64,000 nt of DNA. Origin: Macrosoma leucophasiata. Its lineage: Eukaryota; Arthropoda; Insecta; Lepidoptera; Hedylidae. Shown here in pieces: positions 34,501 to 42,683 of this stretch. Under the pieces are notes generated by a model that was not told where the DNA came from, searched no databases, and was given only the letters and a program-made list of their open reading frames with translations. How positions within the stretch are numbered: position 1 is the stretch's first letter; every line of letters starts with the position of its first letter. The translations under genes and the position numbers were made by a program. The stretch spans positions 3,658,001 to 3,722,000 of the forward strand of contig JAWQUS010000002.1 in the NCBI GenBank assembly GCA_036365455.1, given 5' to 3'.

Positions 34501-35684
34501 ACAAACAAAATAACGGTTGAATTTCGCATCAGAAGGTACGTCTTAGGGTCATAGCTCACTAGAGCCACCCAGCACCCGACCTCGAGCGGTCTGCGCTCAG
34601 AACATCAACTCCGCTCCGTATCACACCGGATCGCCTCGATCGTAAGCGGTCACGGGCAGGTGGCGCGCGGTTCATGCGCGGGCAGCGAGTGGACCACTCG
34701 GCGACCAGTAGCTTGTCTTGCGTTGACTTTGCATTGCTAACGCGCTGTTCCCAAGTGAACCGCGCGCTATCCGAGAGTGGTTCACAAGTAACAGCGCATC
34801 GTCGCATCGCGTCCACTCGTTATCGCACCCGTCGATAAAGAGTGGACGCGATAATCGAGGCGGTGCTGTTTGGGTGCCGGATGGCCGCAGTGAGCTATGA
34901 CCCTTATATTTAACAAACTGCTTAATACAGAGGTTACTGCATTTTAGAATTCCTTTACAATACCTATTCAACTAGCAGTAAAACTTAAAATAAAGCCACA
35001 GAAATTGTTTCGAAAAACTTAAATTCCTTTGCAACCATTATTATAAAAGTTGCGGAAATTATTCTAGAACTTGGTACAATGTAAAAACTTTATTTTTCTT
35101 TATTAGTACGAGATCGCAATTCGTGGCGCCGAGAAATTAACACAGCGTCACGGCATCCCATATCAAGTGGGCACTTCAGCAGAGATTTTGTGTAAGTTGA
35201 AAATGTGATTATCATATCGTTATTTTATTATTTTGTGGAAGAATACGAATTTTTAGCACGTTGCATTTTTGTGTGATGGCACTTTTGTTGTGTCCAAAAA
35301 GGTTGTGTTAAGTTTGGAAATTACGGATTTTAGACAAGGTAGGGATTAAAGTAAAGCAAAAATTGCATATTTTAGAATAACTGTTACATTGACATCAGCA
35401 GTGATTGCAAAACTCGATGCACCAGCGAATTTTAACAATGTTAAAAAATATATATACCGGCCGAATTGAGAACCTTCTTGTTTTTTGAACTCGGTTAAAA
35501 ATAGGGTAGGGCTTAAAAACCAATAATTATTATAATAATAACGATTTGTTATGGTAATCTATACTTATAATAAAACTGTAGAAGTGTTAATACTGTACAT
35601 TAAAAATATTGAAAAAATAAATACCAGGGCATGTTACTAGATCGATACCGAACTCAAATAAGTGATTAGAAAAATTTTTGTCTA

Positions 35685-35721
<37 letters not shown>

Positions 35722-38164
35722 TCAAGCATCACAGAAAAACTACCGGTCCGATTACAATGAATTTTGGTATGGTTATACTTTAACCTTTGGCGCACAACAC
35801 TGGGTACTTTTTATCCTGGAATAATGTCCGTTTGTCTGTGTGTTTGTGCACGCTAATATCAGAAACGGCTTATTCGACACGGTTTTCACTAATATATTGT
35901 GGTAAGTTTTACTTACCATTTAGTGTTTGTTTCATGTGAACCGGTTCAGAAATATAAAAGTTATGTCAATTTAAAGAATCATATCGAATACTTTTAAGCT
36001 ATTAATTCTGTATCTTAGTTCTATCTTTTAGGGGGTTTCGTACCTAAAAGGTAAAAACGGACCCTATGGATGACTAATCTTCCGCGGTCGTCTGTCTGTC
36101 CGTCTGTCCGTCTGTCTGTCACCAGCCTGTATCTCATAAATAGTGATAGCTAGAAAGCTAAGATTTTCACAAAAAATATGTATTTCTGATACCGCTATAA
36201 AGACAAAATTAATTACTAAAAATAAGAAAATGAATATACTAAGGGGTTCAAGGGGACATATAATAGACGTTTTTTTTCTGTATGTTTTGCTCGATAATAA
36301 TAACGGAAGCAAGTAGACGCTTAAAATTTTCACAGAATTTTTGACGGGATTTTCACGGGTAGGTAGCTTTTGTAATAAGGAGTAACTTAAGCTACTTTTA
36401 TCTCCATACATCCATACATACATACATACAAATAAATAGAATTTGAGTGTCTCCGATTTTGACGGGACTTTCACTGGCAGATAGCTGATGTGATGAGGAG
36501 TAACTTAGGCTATTTTCATCTCCATACAACCATACATACATACCTACATACAAATAAATAGAATTTGAGTGTCTCCGACTTTGACGGGACTTTCACTGGC
36601 AGATAGCTGATGTAATAAGGAGCAACGGGTAGATACTGAACATTCATATTTTTTCTCACGTGAACGAAGTCGCGGGCACAGCTAGTATAAAATATATAAA
36701 TAAATGTTAGTTAACAAGCTACAGAAAATATCCTTAAAAGGTATATTATGTATACCTAATATTACGAGTATCTAGGTCTTATGAAATATGATACCAACCA
36801 CCAGTCATGGGCAATATCTAACCCCCTTATTCATAAACGTATTTTAGCTAAAGTGTTGTTAATCTCTCCCTTGTCTTTTTCTATCCTGCACATTTGACAA
36901 TGCAACTGACAAAGACAAAGCATTCTATAGCTAAAACGTATCTAATGTACGTAACTTCACGCCTGTAATCCCCGAAGGGGTAGGCAGAGGTAAATGCATG
37001 CATTCAAGCATACATGCAAACACCCACGATTCGCCGGGTACGTTTTGGCCCATGTAACAGGTGGCGAGCCTGTTGACATCTCCGGGCACATTACCAAACT
37101 TTGAGGTACTGGGAAATTTCCAGAAAATTGAAAAATCCCAATAGAACCAGAGATAAAGGCTTTTTCACCATTATCTCTGATAACCCCCTACCCGGGAATC
37201 GAACCCAGGACCTCAGCGTAGTAGTAGTGGCCTGCTACCACTAGGCTACCGAGGCAGTATCTAATGTACGTTTATGAATAAGGGGGTAAGTATCTAATAA
37301 TATAATAAGTTTAGTGATACTTTGAGTACAAGTGCTCTCAATCTTATATACAGAACTAGAAGAACATTCGACCTACTAAAGTATTCATATTTCTATTTAA
37401 GTTGGTAAGATGACATTGAAGCTCTAAATAGGATCAACAATAAAGAGTCTTGTTTTTATGACGTGACAACGTCTTAAATTAGGTTGCGGCTCGGAGTCAC
37501 TCATGAAAAAGTGTAACGCCCGGTAACGTAACGATGAGTCACCGAACGAGAGAGAGGCCTGCCGGACCGGCGAATGCCTTTCTACCGAGAAAAAGACGTT
37601 GTCACGTAAAATCTTCGCCCGTAAAACCGACTTTACAGGCAACCAGTTTTTTTTTGTTATGAAACGAAGGTGGCAATCTAGCATGCAGTTCACATGGATG
37701 TTAAGTAACAACTGCAGCCTATAGACATTTACACATAAACCAGAGGTCAAAATGCAGATGTGTTGCCACCTCTGAGACCTTGGTTGTTATGACTCTGTGA
37801 TAGTTACTACTATACTATTGATTTCTTTTTTTATCTTTTTTTTAGCTAATATCATTAATTTACTACACGTGTTTATTTTCCTTTCTTTGCTTTTCTAGAT
37901 GAAGTAAGCGGATCCAGTTTTGATTGGGTAAAAGGAGTGGCTGAAATTCCGATCGTATACCTTTTCGAGCTGCGAGACGTTGGTGAATATGGTTTCTTAC
38001 TGCCCACTGATCAAATAATACCAAACAACGAGGAAATTATGGATTGTTTGATTGAAATGGACAAAACCACAAAACAGTTGGGATATTATCATTACTCGTC
38101 ATCAAACGCTGTTGTAGCTTCAATGGTATCTGTAATGAGTTTCATATTAATTTTATTGCAATAA
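28273..38164 (+). CDS. Zinc carboxypeptidase, M14 A-type (gene 3 of 3), six exons
   Basis: Third tandem paralogue. Exons are 28,273-28,553, 29,302-29,710, 31,929-32,043, 33,604-33,824, 35,107-35,191 and 37,899-38,164, joining to 458 residues. A signal peptide (FFVLATLILTANC) and propeptide are in exon 1; KNTR at residues 104-107 precedes the catalytic domain. Zinc ligands are H179, E182 and H315. Substrate residues are R181, R235, N260 and R261; catalytic residues are Y371 and E394; C246-C277 is the likely disulphide; F378 sits at S1'. The last 19 residues are hydrophobic and uncharged. Exon 3 is two codons shorter than in genes 1 and 2. Introns are swollen by Penelope, Helitron, SINE and MITE insertions. 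The stop codon overlaps an AATAAA polyadenylation signal. The end of the last exon is repeated twice downstream. Confidence 0.9.
28666..28880 (-). repeat. SINE-A relic, heavily diverged
   Basis: Keeps GGTAAACAAGCTAATGCAGC and the general order of landmarks. A short direct repeat, TACAGTAAATCTAC, at 28,759-28,810 interrupts it. Confidence 0.4.
29302..29710 (+). CDS. Gene 3 exon 2: HxxE zinc site
   Basis: Acceptor TTGCAG|A. Encodes EGGIHSREWISPAT. Donor AAC|GTAAGT at 29,711. Confidence 0.9.
29736..29918 (-). repeat. SINE-E copy (tRNA-headed)
   Basis: On the minus strand it begins with a tRNA-like head: A box TTAGTCCAGCGGTG, B box GGGTTCGATCCCC. The tRNA-unrelated body contains ACAAATATTTGT and CACCCACGACAC. 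Related copies are at 40,511 and 58,793. It starts 25 bp after the exon 2 donor of gene 3. Confidence 0.8.
30325..30465 (+). repeat. Dispersed repeat C copy
   Basis: Good match to the family: AATCGGCGTGCATGTATGAA, GGACCGGGATATCTGGCGCT, and a GATACATACATAC-type tail. Confidence 0.7.
30850..31390 (-). repeat. SINE-D copy split by SINE-A
   Basis: The body (CGAGCCTAATGATATCGCCG) lies before 31,012 and the tRNA-like head region (GATCAAACCCAGTACC, GTAGCAGAAGTGGCCTG) lies after 31,311. The parts match 36,953-37,257 in order, so the SINE-A at 31,013-31,311 inserted into it. Confidence 0.7.
31013..31311 (+). repeat. SINE-A copy, full length (best reference copy)
   Basis: Complete, from ACTGGTGGTAGAGCTCCAGT to a 21-nt A-tail, about 299 bp, close to the consensus of the other copies. 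No A and B box pair at the expected spacing is visible. Confidence 0.92.
31587..31835. mobile_element. MITE family H, copy 1
   Basis: 249 bp with inverted ends of about 43 bp, CAGTACTCAACAATTAATAT and ATATTTATTGTTGAGCACTG, flanked by TA dinucleotides. A second complete copy is at 52,117-52,368. It lies in intron 2 of gene 3. Confidence 0.88.
31929..32043 (+). CDS. Gene 3 exon 3
   Basis: Acceptor TTTTAG|GAT. Encodes RMWRKNR and GIDLNRNF. Donor A|GTAAGT. 115 nt. Confidence 0.9.
32280..32790 (-). pseudogene. Penelope-like element fragment (GIY-YIG region)
   Basis: The minus-strand frame 32,391-32,783 reads as the C-terminal endonuclease part of a Penelope-like retroelement: IGQxxRxxSTRIKEYIADVK, CDHIVDKP, then the hallmark EAIEIKKHPNFNREDGWRLS. 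The RT part is missing. On its 3' side are words such as CCCGACGTTTC typical of the element's terminal region. 5'-truncated, in intron 3 of gene 3. Confidence 0.75.
32800..33290. other. Intron 3 spacer of gene 3
   Basis: AT-rich with many short TGAT/ATCA words. No element end recognised. Confidence 0.35.
33296..33526 (-). repeat. RTE-like tail fragment plus SINE-A head fragment
   Basis: 33,296-33,445 contains TGCTGGACAAAAGCCCCAAA and GGTCCACCTCGTGGAGG of the RTE-like tail. 33,467-33,526 is the head end of a minus-strand SINE-A. Confidence 0.5.
33604..33824 (+). CDS. Gene 3 exon 4: third zinc ligand
   Basis: Acceptor GTTACAG|CA. Encodes AFHSYSQMI with H315. Donor TTG|GTATTA, the weakest 5' splice site in the cluster. 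Confidence 0.88.
33874..34178 (-). repeat. Two partial SINE-A copies
   Basis: 33,874-34,054 (with GTGATGACTGCAGCCTATAC) and 34,073-34,178 (GTGCAAACGAGCTTACAGG) are both older, minus-strand fragments. Confidence 0.6.
34546..34903. mobile_element. PIF/Harbinger-like MITE, 358 bp
   Basis: Terminal inverted repeats GGGTCATAGCTCACT and AGTGAGCTATGACCC are flanked by TTA on both sides (34,543-34,545 and 34,904-34,906), the three-base duplication typical of PIF/Harbinger. GC-rich interior with secondary inverted repeats such as GCGTCCACTCGTTATCG and CGATAAAGAGTGGACGC. No transposase. Confidence 0.8.
35107..35191 (+). CDS. Gene 3 exon 5
   Basis: Acceptor TTATTAG|TAC. An 85-nt exon. Donor T|GTAAGT. 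Confidence 0.9.
35682..35722. repeat. (TCTG)n microsatellite
   Basis: About 40 bp of TCTG repeats; related runs are at 36,092-36,120, 21,585 and 41,715. Confidence 0.95.
36028..36240 (+). repeat. GGTTTCGTACC-type repeat inside the Helitron-like element
   Basis: GGGTTTCGTACCTAAAAGG, then a GTCTGTCC run, then TCACCAGCCTGTATCTCAT. Similar to 21,265. Confidence 0.55.
36335..36625. repeat. Minisatellite, unit about 118 bp
   Basis: TTTGACGGGACTTTCACTGG and related words recur at about 36,342, 36,458 and 36,579, with CATACATACAT blocks between. Confidence 0.8.
36822..37286. mobile_element. PIF/Harbinger-like MITE (family I), split by a SINE
   Basis: Inverted ends CCCCCTTATTCATAAACGTA and TACGTTTATGAATAAGGGGG with TAA on both sides (36,819-36,821 and 37,287-37,289). 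A 305-bp SINE-D lies inside. Without it the MITE would be about 145 bp, like the copy at 27,102. Confidence 0.85.
36953..37257 (-). repeat. SINE-D copy (tRNA-headed), full length
   Basis: The minus strand starts with a tRNA-like head containing A box TAGCCTAGTGGTAG and B box GGGTTCGATTCCC, followed by a 230-bp body. A 14-bp target duplication, TATCTAATGTACGT, flanks it at 36,939-36,952 and 37,258-37,271. Confidence 0.92.
37647..37810 (-). repeat. SINE-A copy, tail half, older subfamily
   Basis: T-run, GTGGCAATCTAGCATGCAGT, and the older CTCTGTGATAGTTACTAC variant. It ends about 90 bp before exon 6 of gene 3. Confidence 0.75.
37899..38164 (+). CDS. Gene 3 exon 6: catalytic Glu and hydrophobic tail
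   Basis: Acceptor TTTCTAG|AT. Encodes SGSSFDW, LFELRDVGEYGF and the hydrophobic tail. The TAA stop lies inside CAATAAAT, so it is also part of an AATAAA signal. Confidence 0.92.
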
Positions 38165-38423
38165 ATTCTGGATTTTTTATCGTTTTATTTGTTTATGTAT
38201 GTGTATGTAGCCATATCGTAAAATTGCCCATATTATGAAATCACTGTGAATTTCATCAAATGGTAACATTTCATGAAATGTTCCATGTCCATTGGTCATA
38301 TGATGTGCGTTGGCTAGATTAATGATAAGAAGTTGATCGTCGATATGGTAAGTGAAACGCACGCTCACTTCATGAAATGTTGAAACATATTCTATCATAT
38401 CGCAAAATGGTCACCACCACCAT

Positions 38424-38516
38424 AAAACAGTCGGGATATTATTACTATTCATCATCAGACGCTGTTGAAGCTTCAGTATTATCTGTAATGAGTTTCATAT
38501 TCATTTTATTACAATA
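38424..38516 (+). pseudogene. Gene 3 tail copy 2
   Basis: Encodes the GYYYYSSS-type stretch and hydrophobic end with Val to Glu and Asn to Asp changes, in an open frame ending in TAA within CAATAAAT. No good splice acceptor precedes it, so it is probably not an exon. Confidence 0.6.
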
Positions 38517-38712
38517 AATTCTGGATTTTTTAATCGTTTTATTAGTTTGAATGTCGTAGCCATATCGTAAAATTTCTCATATCGCGAAATCACGGTGTAT
38601 TTCATCAAATGGTAGCATATGATGTGCGTTGGCCAGTTCAATGATAACAAGTAAATCGTCGATATGGTTCGTGAAACGCGCGCTCACTTCATGAAATGGC
38701 CACCACCACCGC

Positions 38713-38805
38713 AAAACAGTTGGGATATTACTATTACTCGTCATCAAACGCTGTTGTAGCTTCAATATTATCTGTAATGAGTTTCATATTAATTTTGTTG
38801 CAATA
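38713..38805 (+). pseudogene. Gene 3 tail copy 3
   Basis: Closer to the functional exon than copy 2; open frame and stop conserved, with one Met-Val to Ile-Leu change. No good acceptor upstream. Confidence 0.6.
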
Positions 38806-38904
38806 AATTCTGGATTGATTATCTTTTATCGTTTATCTGTTTGACATTGAGAAGTATTGATAAGATTTATCCTTATGGGTAGTCATTGGTTGAATAAATG
38901 GCAA

Positions 38905-39268
38905 AGATATATACGGGATATCTGGCGCTTCACATTCTCTGGCTACCCAAAAAATAAAATGTTTTCTTTCGTTATTTCTTTCTTTCCTACTCTTTCTTTT
39001 CCTCCATAATAGACTTGGCGTGATGCAATCGTAAATAAATTAAGTTAAAATAGAAACACCGATAGAAACAACTACTCCGAATAGGATGAATCAGTAATTA
39101 ACCGACTTGATTTAAGAGCTGAAGAGCGTTTAGAGTATTTAGGATACCCCGGGGAATTACACGGTGACACAGCGTGTTTTATGAAGGTAGGTTTTAAGTT
39201 ATAATATAAAAAGCAATTCTAGTAATTTATAAGCATTTTTGTACAGTTTTAATACAGTTTTTGTCGAC
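38905..39268. other. Spacer with a repeat C fragment
   Basis: 38,914-38,945 holds the CGGGATATCTGGCGCTTCAC core of repeat C. A C/T-rich TTCTTTC run follows near 38,965. Otherwise nothing is recognised. Confidence 0.4.
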
Positions 39269-39550
39269 TTTTTTTATGTAATGGAAGTGGCAAACAAGCA
39301 TGCAGTTCGCATTGGTGTTAAGTAATGACTACATCCTGTACACCCACACAAAAACCAAGGTCAAAATGCAGATGCGTTACCACTCCTGAGGCCTAAGGTG
39401 TAATGCCTCTGTGCCGGAAATTACAGGGCCGTACATTACCACCTGACCGGAACACGATAGTGCTGAAAACTACCATTTAGCGGCAAGTATATAAGGTAAT
39501 GCGGTGGTGCCTACGCCCGCCAGCTGCGTCAATGGAGCTCTACCACCAGT
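39269..39550 (-). repeat. SINE-A copy, full length
   Basis: From the T-run and TATGTAATGGAAGTGGC to GAGCTCTACCACCAGT. Confidence 0.9.
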
Positions 39551-39681
39551 AAAAGTTCTGTTGATCGAATCGTTTGGACTGACCACTTGAACCACAAGGT
39601 TATCGAGTTTATCTGTATAAGGGTACAAATATAATATGGATAGCATAAAAAAAATATGTCAATATTAAGTGATTCATCTTT

Positions 39682-39862
39682 TCAGCCAAAAGACGTCCAC
39701 TGCTGGACAAAAGCCTCCCACAAAGATTGCCACAACGAACGGTCCTGGGCCACCCTCGTTCAGCGCTTGCTTGTGACCTGCATCAGGTCGTCGGTCCACC
39801 TCGTCGGGGGGCCACCTACGCTTCATCTTCCGGTACGTGGTTGTCATTCTAGAACTCTACGG
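39682..39862 (-). pseudogene. RTE-like LINE 3' tail
   Basis: On the minus strand, GGTGGACCGACGACCTG, GGCCCAGGACCGTTCGTTGT and GTCCAGCAGTGGACGTCTTT lie in the order seen at the end of lepidopteran RTE-type LINE ORFs. 5'-truncated and frame-disrupted. Confidence 0.6.
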
Positions 39863-39946
39863 AAGAGGTTGGGTGAGGCGGGGAAATCAGGCGGAACGTC
39901 AAAGTATCCATTCTATACCTACGTAGTATTATTTCATATTCTCTGC
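39863..39946 (-). repeat. Repeat G fragment
   Basis: Short copy of the family seen at 40,734, 48,917 and 62,655; contains GGGGAAATCAGGCGGAACGTC and CATATTCTCTG. Confidence 0.55.
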
Positions 39947-39984
39947 CACTAGTAAAACGAATACTTAGTCCTACATTTCAACTC

Positions 39985-40109
39985 TATCATCATCATCATT
40001 TTAGCCAAAAGATGTCCACTGCTGCACCATAGCCTTCCCTAGCCACGCTTGGCATGCAAATTGGCTATTGTAGTGGCAGTAGTTTAATAGCAGGACATTG
40101 TTGCCCACC
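39985..40109 (-). repeat. RTE-like LINE 3' end with (ATC)n tail
   Basis: ATCATCATCATCATTTTAGCC followed by AAAAGATGTCCACTGCTGCA reads on the minus strand as the element end with a TGA-type repeat tail. Confidence 0.5.
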
Positions 40110-40394
40110 TTTTTTTTTTTATGTAATAAAAGTGGCAAACAAGCGTGCAGTTCACGTTGATGTTAAGTGACGACTGCAGCCTATAGACGCCCACACAATG
40201 ACCAGAGGTCAAAATGCAAATGCGCTGCCACTCCTGAGGCATTAGGTGTTATGCCTCTGTGCCGGAAATTACAGAGCCGTACATTACCACCTGACCGAAA
40301 CACGATAGTGCTGAACACTACCATTTAACGGCAAGTATATTAGGTAATGCGGTGGTGCCTACGCCCGCGAGCTCCGTCACTGGAGCTCTACCAC
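40110..40394 (-). repeat. SINE-A copy, full length
   Basis: T-run through GAGCTCTACCACC; all landmarks present. Confidence 0.9.
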
Positions 40395-40510
40395 CTTGCC
40401 TTATTGCACTAACTGTCACCCAGCATGAACGGCATTGTTCGGTTGCATGACTACACCAGTGGAAGAAAAATATTGGGGGTATTTATAATTTGGGGTAAAA
40501 TATAAATAAT

Positions 40511-40714
40511 TAAAATACGCTTACACTCACAGCCCCACAGTAGGTATAAACCTGTGTCGTGGGTGCCGTTGTACACATACAACACATACACAAACACCCA
40601 GACCCGGAAGAAATAACTGTAGGCTATACAAATATTTGTCCCGGTATGGGGATCGAACCGGCGACCCTTCGAATCAAACGGTCATCTCACACTGCTTGAG
40701 TACCCGGGTCGTCG
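40511..40714 (-). repeat. SINE-E copy (tRNA-headed)
   Basis: The B box reads on the minus strand as CGGTTCGATCCCC. The head is degraded at the A box. The body is as in the other copies. Confidence 0.75.
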
Positions 40715-40733
40715 TCGTATTTATCATTATATT

Positions 40734-40940
40734 AGCAGAGAATACGTATTATTACTACGTATAGAATGGACTTCGATGTCCCGTCACCCAATCTCCTCCC
40801 CTCTTATGGGCGACGGTAGGTATTTTGTACGTGCTACGCACACAGGTGAGCGTGTAAATACACGTCACTGATTAATGTCTGTGTAATAGAGACCAAATTA
40901 AGCGTTTGTGTGGAATTTTGGCGGAGTGTCCGCGGTGTGA
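40734..40940 (+). repeat. Repeat G copy
   Basis: AGAATGGACTTCGATGTCCCG and CGTGCTACGCACACAGGTGA. Highly similar to 62,655-62,885. Confidence 0.75.
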
Positions 40941-41220
40941 TATTAGTATTATCAAATAATATAGGTGAAATCAGTAACGCAACTAATACTAAAATAACGC
41001 ATCCGGTGCGTTTATAAATAAACAGAGAGACGCGTGACTGAAATCAGTTGTCACTGTAGGGGGACACAAATCATAACCCACCTATTAGCTAAGGAATAAG
41101 AACATGAATGGAGTTAATTTATGACAAAAATAAAAATAAAAAACTGCTTTTTTTATGAAACAGATAAACTGATTTCTTTGTATGGAAGTTGGCAAACGAT
41201 CGTGCAGCTCTAGTAGTAGT

Positions 41221-41323
41221 AATAGTACTAATCGTTTTTGCGCTAAACCGCGGACGGACAGACAGACAGACAGACAGACGGACATGGCGAAATTATAAGG
41301 GTTCCTTGTTTACTACGGAACCC
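41221..41323 (-). repeat. Inverted partner of 41,672-41,771
   Basis: The segment ending TTGTTTACTACGGAACCC is the reverse complement of GGGTTCCGTAGTAAACAA at 41,672. It includes a (GACA)n run. Confidence 0.85.
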
Positions 41324-41671
41324 AAAAAATGTGAATATTTGGACCTTAGTAGTATATATTTGTATGTATCTTTGTATGTATTTCACTTCCTATTTACAAA
41401 ACAATAGAGAATCGCAAGATCCACTCCACGGTTGTCTCTATTCAAAACGCTTTCAATATATATGATAATATCTCGTAATAACCCATCTTTTATTGTTTTC
41501 TTTTTAAATCTTGCGTAAAATTAAATTGAACGAGGGTAAGCGGAGTGATAGTTTTCTCGGAGCTGATTGGAATGTCTGAAAGTTAATTAGTTGACTTCAC
41601 GCGTGTTTTGTTTATAATGCCTTCACCTAGCTTTTGTCTTGGACCAAGTACGCAAGGGGCAACCCTTTTTA

Positions 41672-42683
41672 GGGTTCCGTAGTAAACAAGGAACCCTTAT
41701 AGTTTCGCCATGTCCGTCTGTCTGTCTGCCTGTCTGTCCGTCCGTGGTTTAGCGCAAAAACTATTAGTATTAGAGAATTGAAATTTGCCACAAGTATACA
41801 TCTGTATTACGCCGACAAAGTGGTAGAATAAAAAAATGTCATTTTTTTTTAAATTTAGGGTACCTCTCCTACATGTAACGTGTGGATAATTTTTTTATTT
41901 TTCTTTTTCTATATGTGTGTGGGGTATCGTTGGATAGGTCTTCCAGGATCTTAAGCGTGTGCTTACATCATTTTTCGATCTATTTAACTGTTCGAGACTT
42001 AATAATGGCAACCCATTATCCGTCCCACTGCTGGGCACGAGTCTCTCCCCTTTTTGGGGGGAGGCCTGGAGCTTACTCCACCACGCTGGTCCAATGCGGA
42101 TTGGTGGAGGTGGGTGGGTTAGTGGCCAACCCGCTGTCGGATGTTTTCAAACCGCCCATTAGGCCTCCGACAAGGTTTAACGACTGCTATCCATCGATAG
42201 CAACCGGGACAGGCGGCTTAACGTACCCTCAAAGAAAGAAGCACGGAAACGCGCATTTAATTTGCCACTAGCGGTCACCCATCACACTACCCGACCGCGC
42301 CCGTAGTGCTTAACCGAGCAGATCGCTTACGATCTACACCAGCCGCTGGGCCATGCGCGCTTTTATTCAAGACTTATTAAGCTTTAAAGTGCCAATTTTT
42401 GTTAGAGTCAAGTGTCACCACCCCCTACCAACTAAACGGTTGTTGTTAGAAATTCAAACGTTACGGCAATAGTAGCTACATATAACGAGTTTAAAAGGAT
42501 AACTATCACACTTAAGTTGGCTTTACAAGTTTGCGTTTAATAGTCGACCAAATATATTTTACTCAAAATTTTTGGAATAACTTCATAGAAAATATTTATT
42601 TATTTTTCATTACATTAATCAAACCTAAAAACGACGGAACCCTACAGTGCGCGTGGCCCGACATGCACTTGGCCGTTTTTTTC
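41672..42683 (+). repeat. GGGTTCCGTAGTAAAC repeat, interrupted by a 5S-derived SINE
   Basis: It starts GGGTTCCGTAGTAAAC. Its far end, CGGAACCCTACAGTGCGCGT and TGCACTTGGCCG, is at 42,638-42,683. The 5S-derived SINE lies in the middle. Confidence 0.6.
42001..42365 (-). mobile_element. 5S rRNA-derived SINE, copy 1
   Basis: The minus-strand head carries GGTTAAGCACTACGGGCGCG then GATGGGTGACCGCTAGTGG, matching the 3' half of eukaryotic 5S rRNA (GTTAAGCA, CGGGCGCGGT, GATGGGTGACCGC). The body ends CCACTGCTGGGC-type to TGCCATTATT. Ten-base duplications TTCGAGACTT (41,991-42,000) and TTCAAGACTT (42,366-42,375) flank it with one mismatch. Confidence 0.85.

Larger units (their letters stand above)
35558..36685 (+). 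mobile_element. Helitron-like element with internal minisatellite
   Basis: It begins TCTATACTTATAATAAAAC after A and ends GAAGTCGCGGGCACAGCTAG before T. A small hairpin precedes CTAG, and there is no terminal inverted repeat or target duplication. It contains a (TCTG)n run at 35,682-35,722 and repeats of about 118 bp at 36,335-36,625. No Rep/helicase coding, so it is non-autonomous. Confidence 0.6.
38071..38840 (+). repeat. Tandem triplication of gene 3 terminal-exon end
   Basis: The AAAACAGT-GGGATATTA segment and what follows starts at 38,071 (in the gene), 38,424 and 38,713. Units include the tail codons, the stop, the AATAAA signal and about 200 bp of downstream sequence (CATATGATGTGCGTTGG recurs). 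In copies 2 and 3 the tail reading frame and stop are intact. Periods are about 353 and 289 bp. Confidence 0.93.

Noticed and set aside
37424..37750. 108-codon minus-strand frame near gene 3 exon 6
   Set aside because: Partly SINE-A, and no domain or splice context.
38424..38805. Alternative terminal exons of gene 3
   Set aside because: Copies keep the tail frame, but no pyrimidine tract plus AG precedes them at a matching phase. Kept as duplications only.
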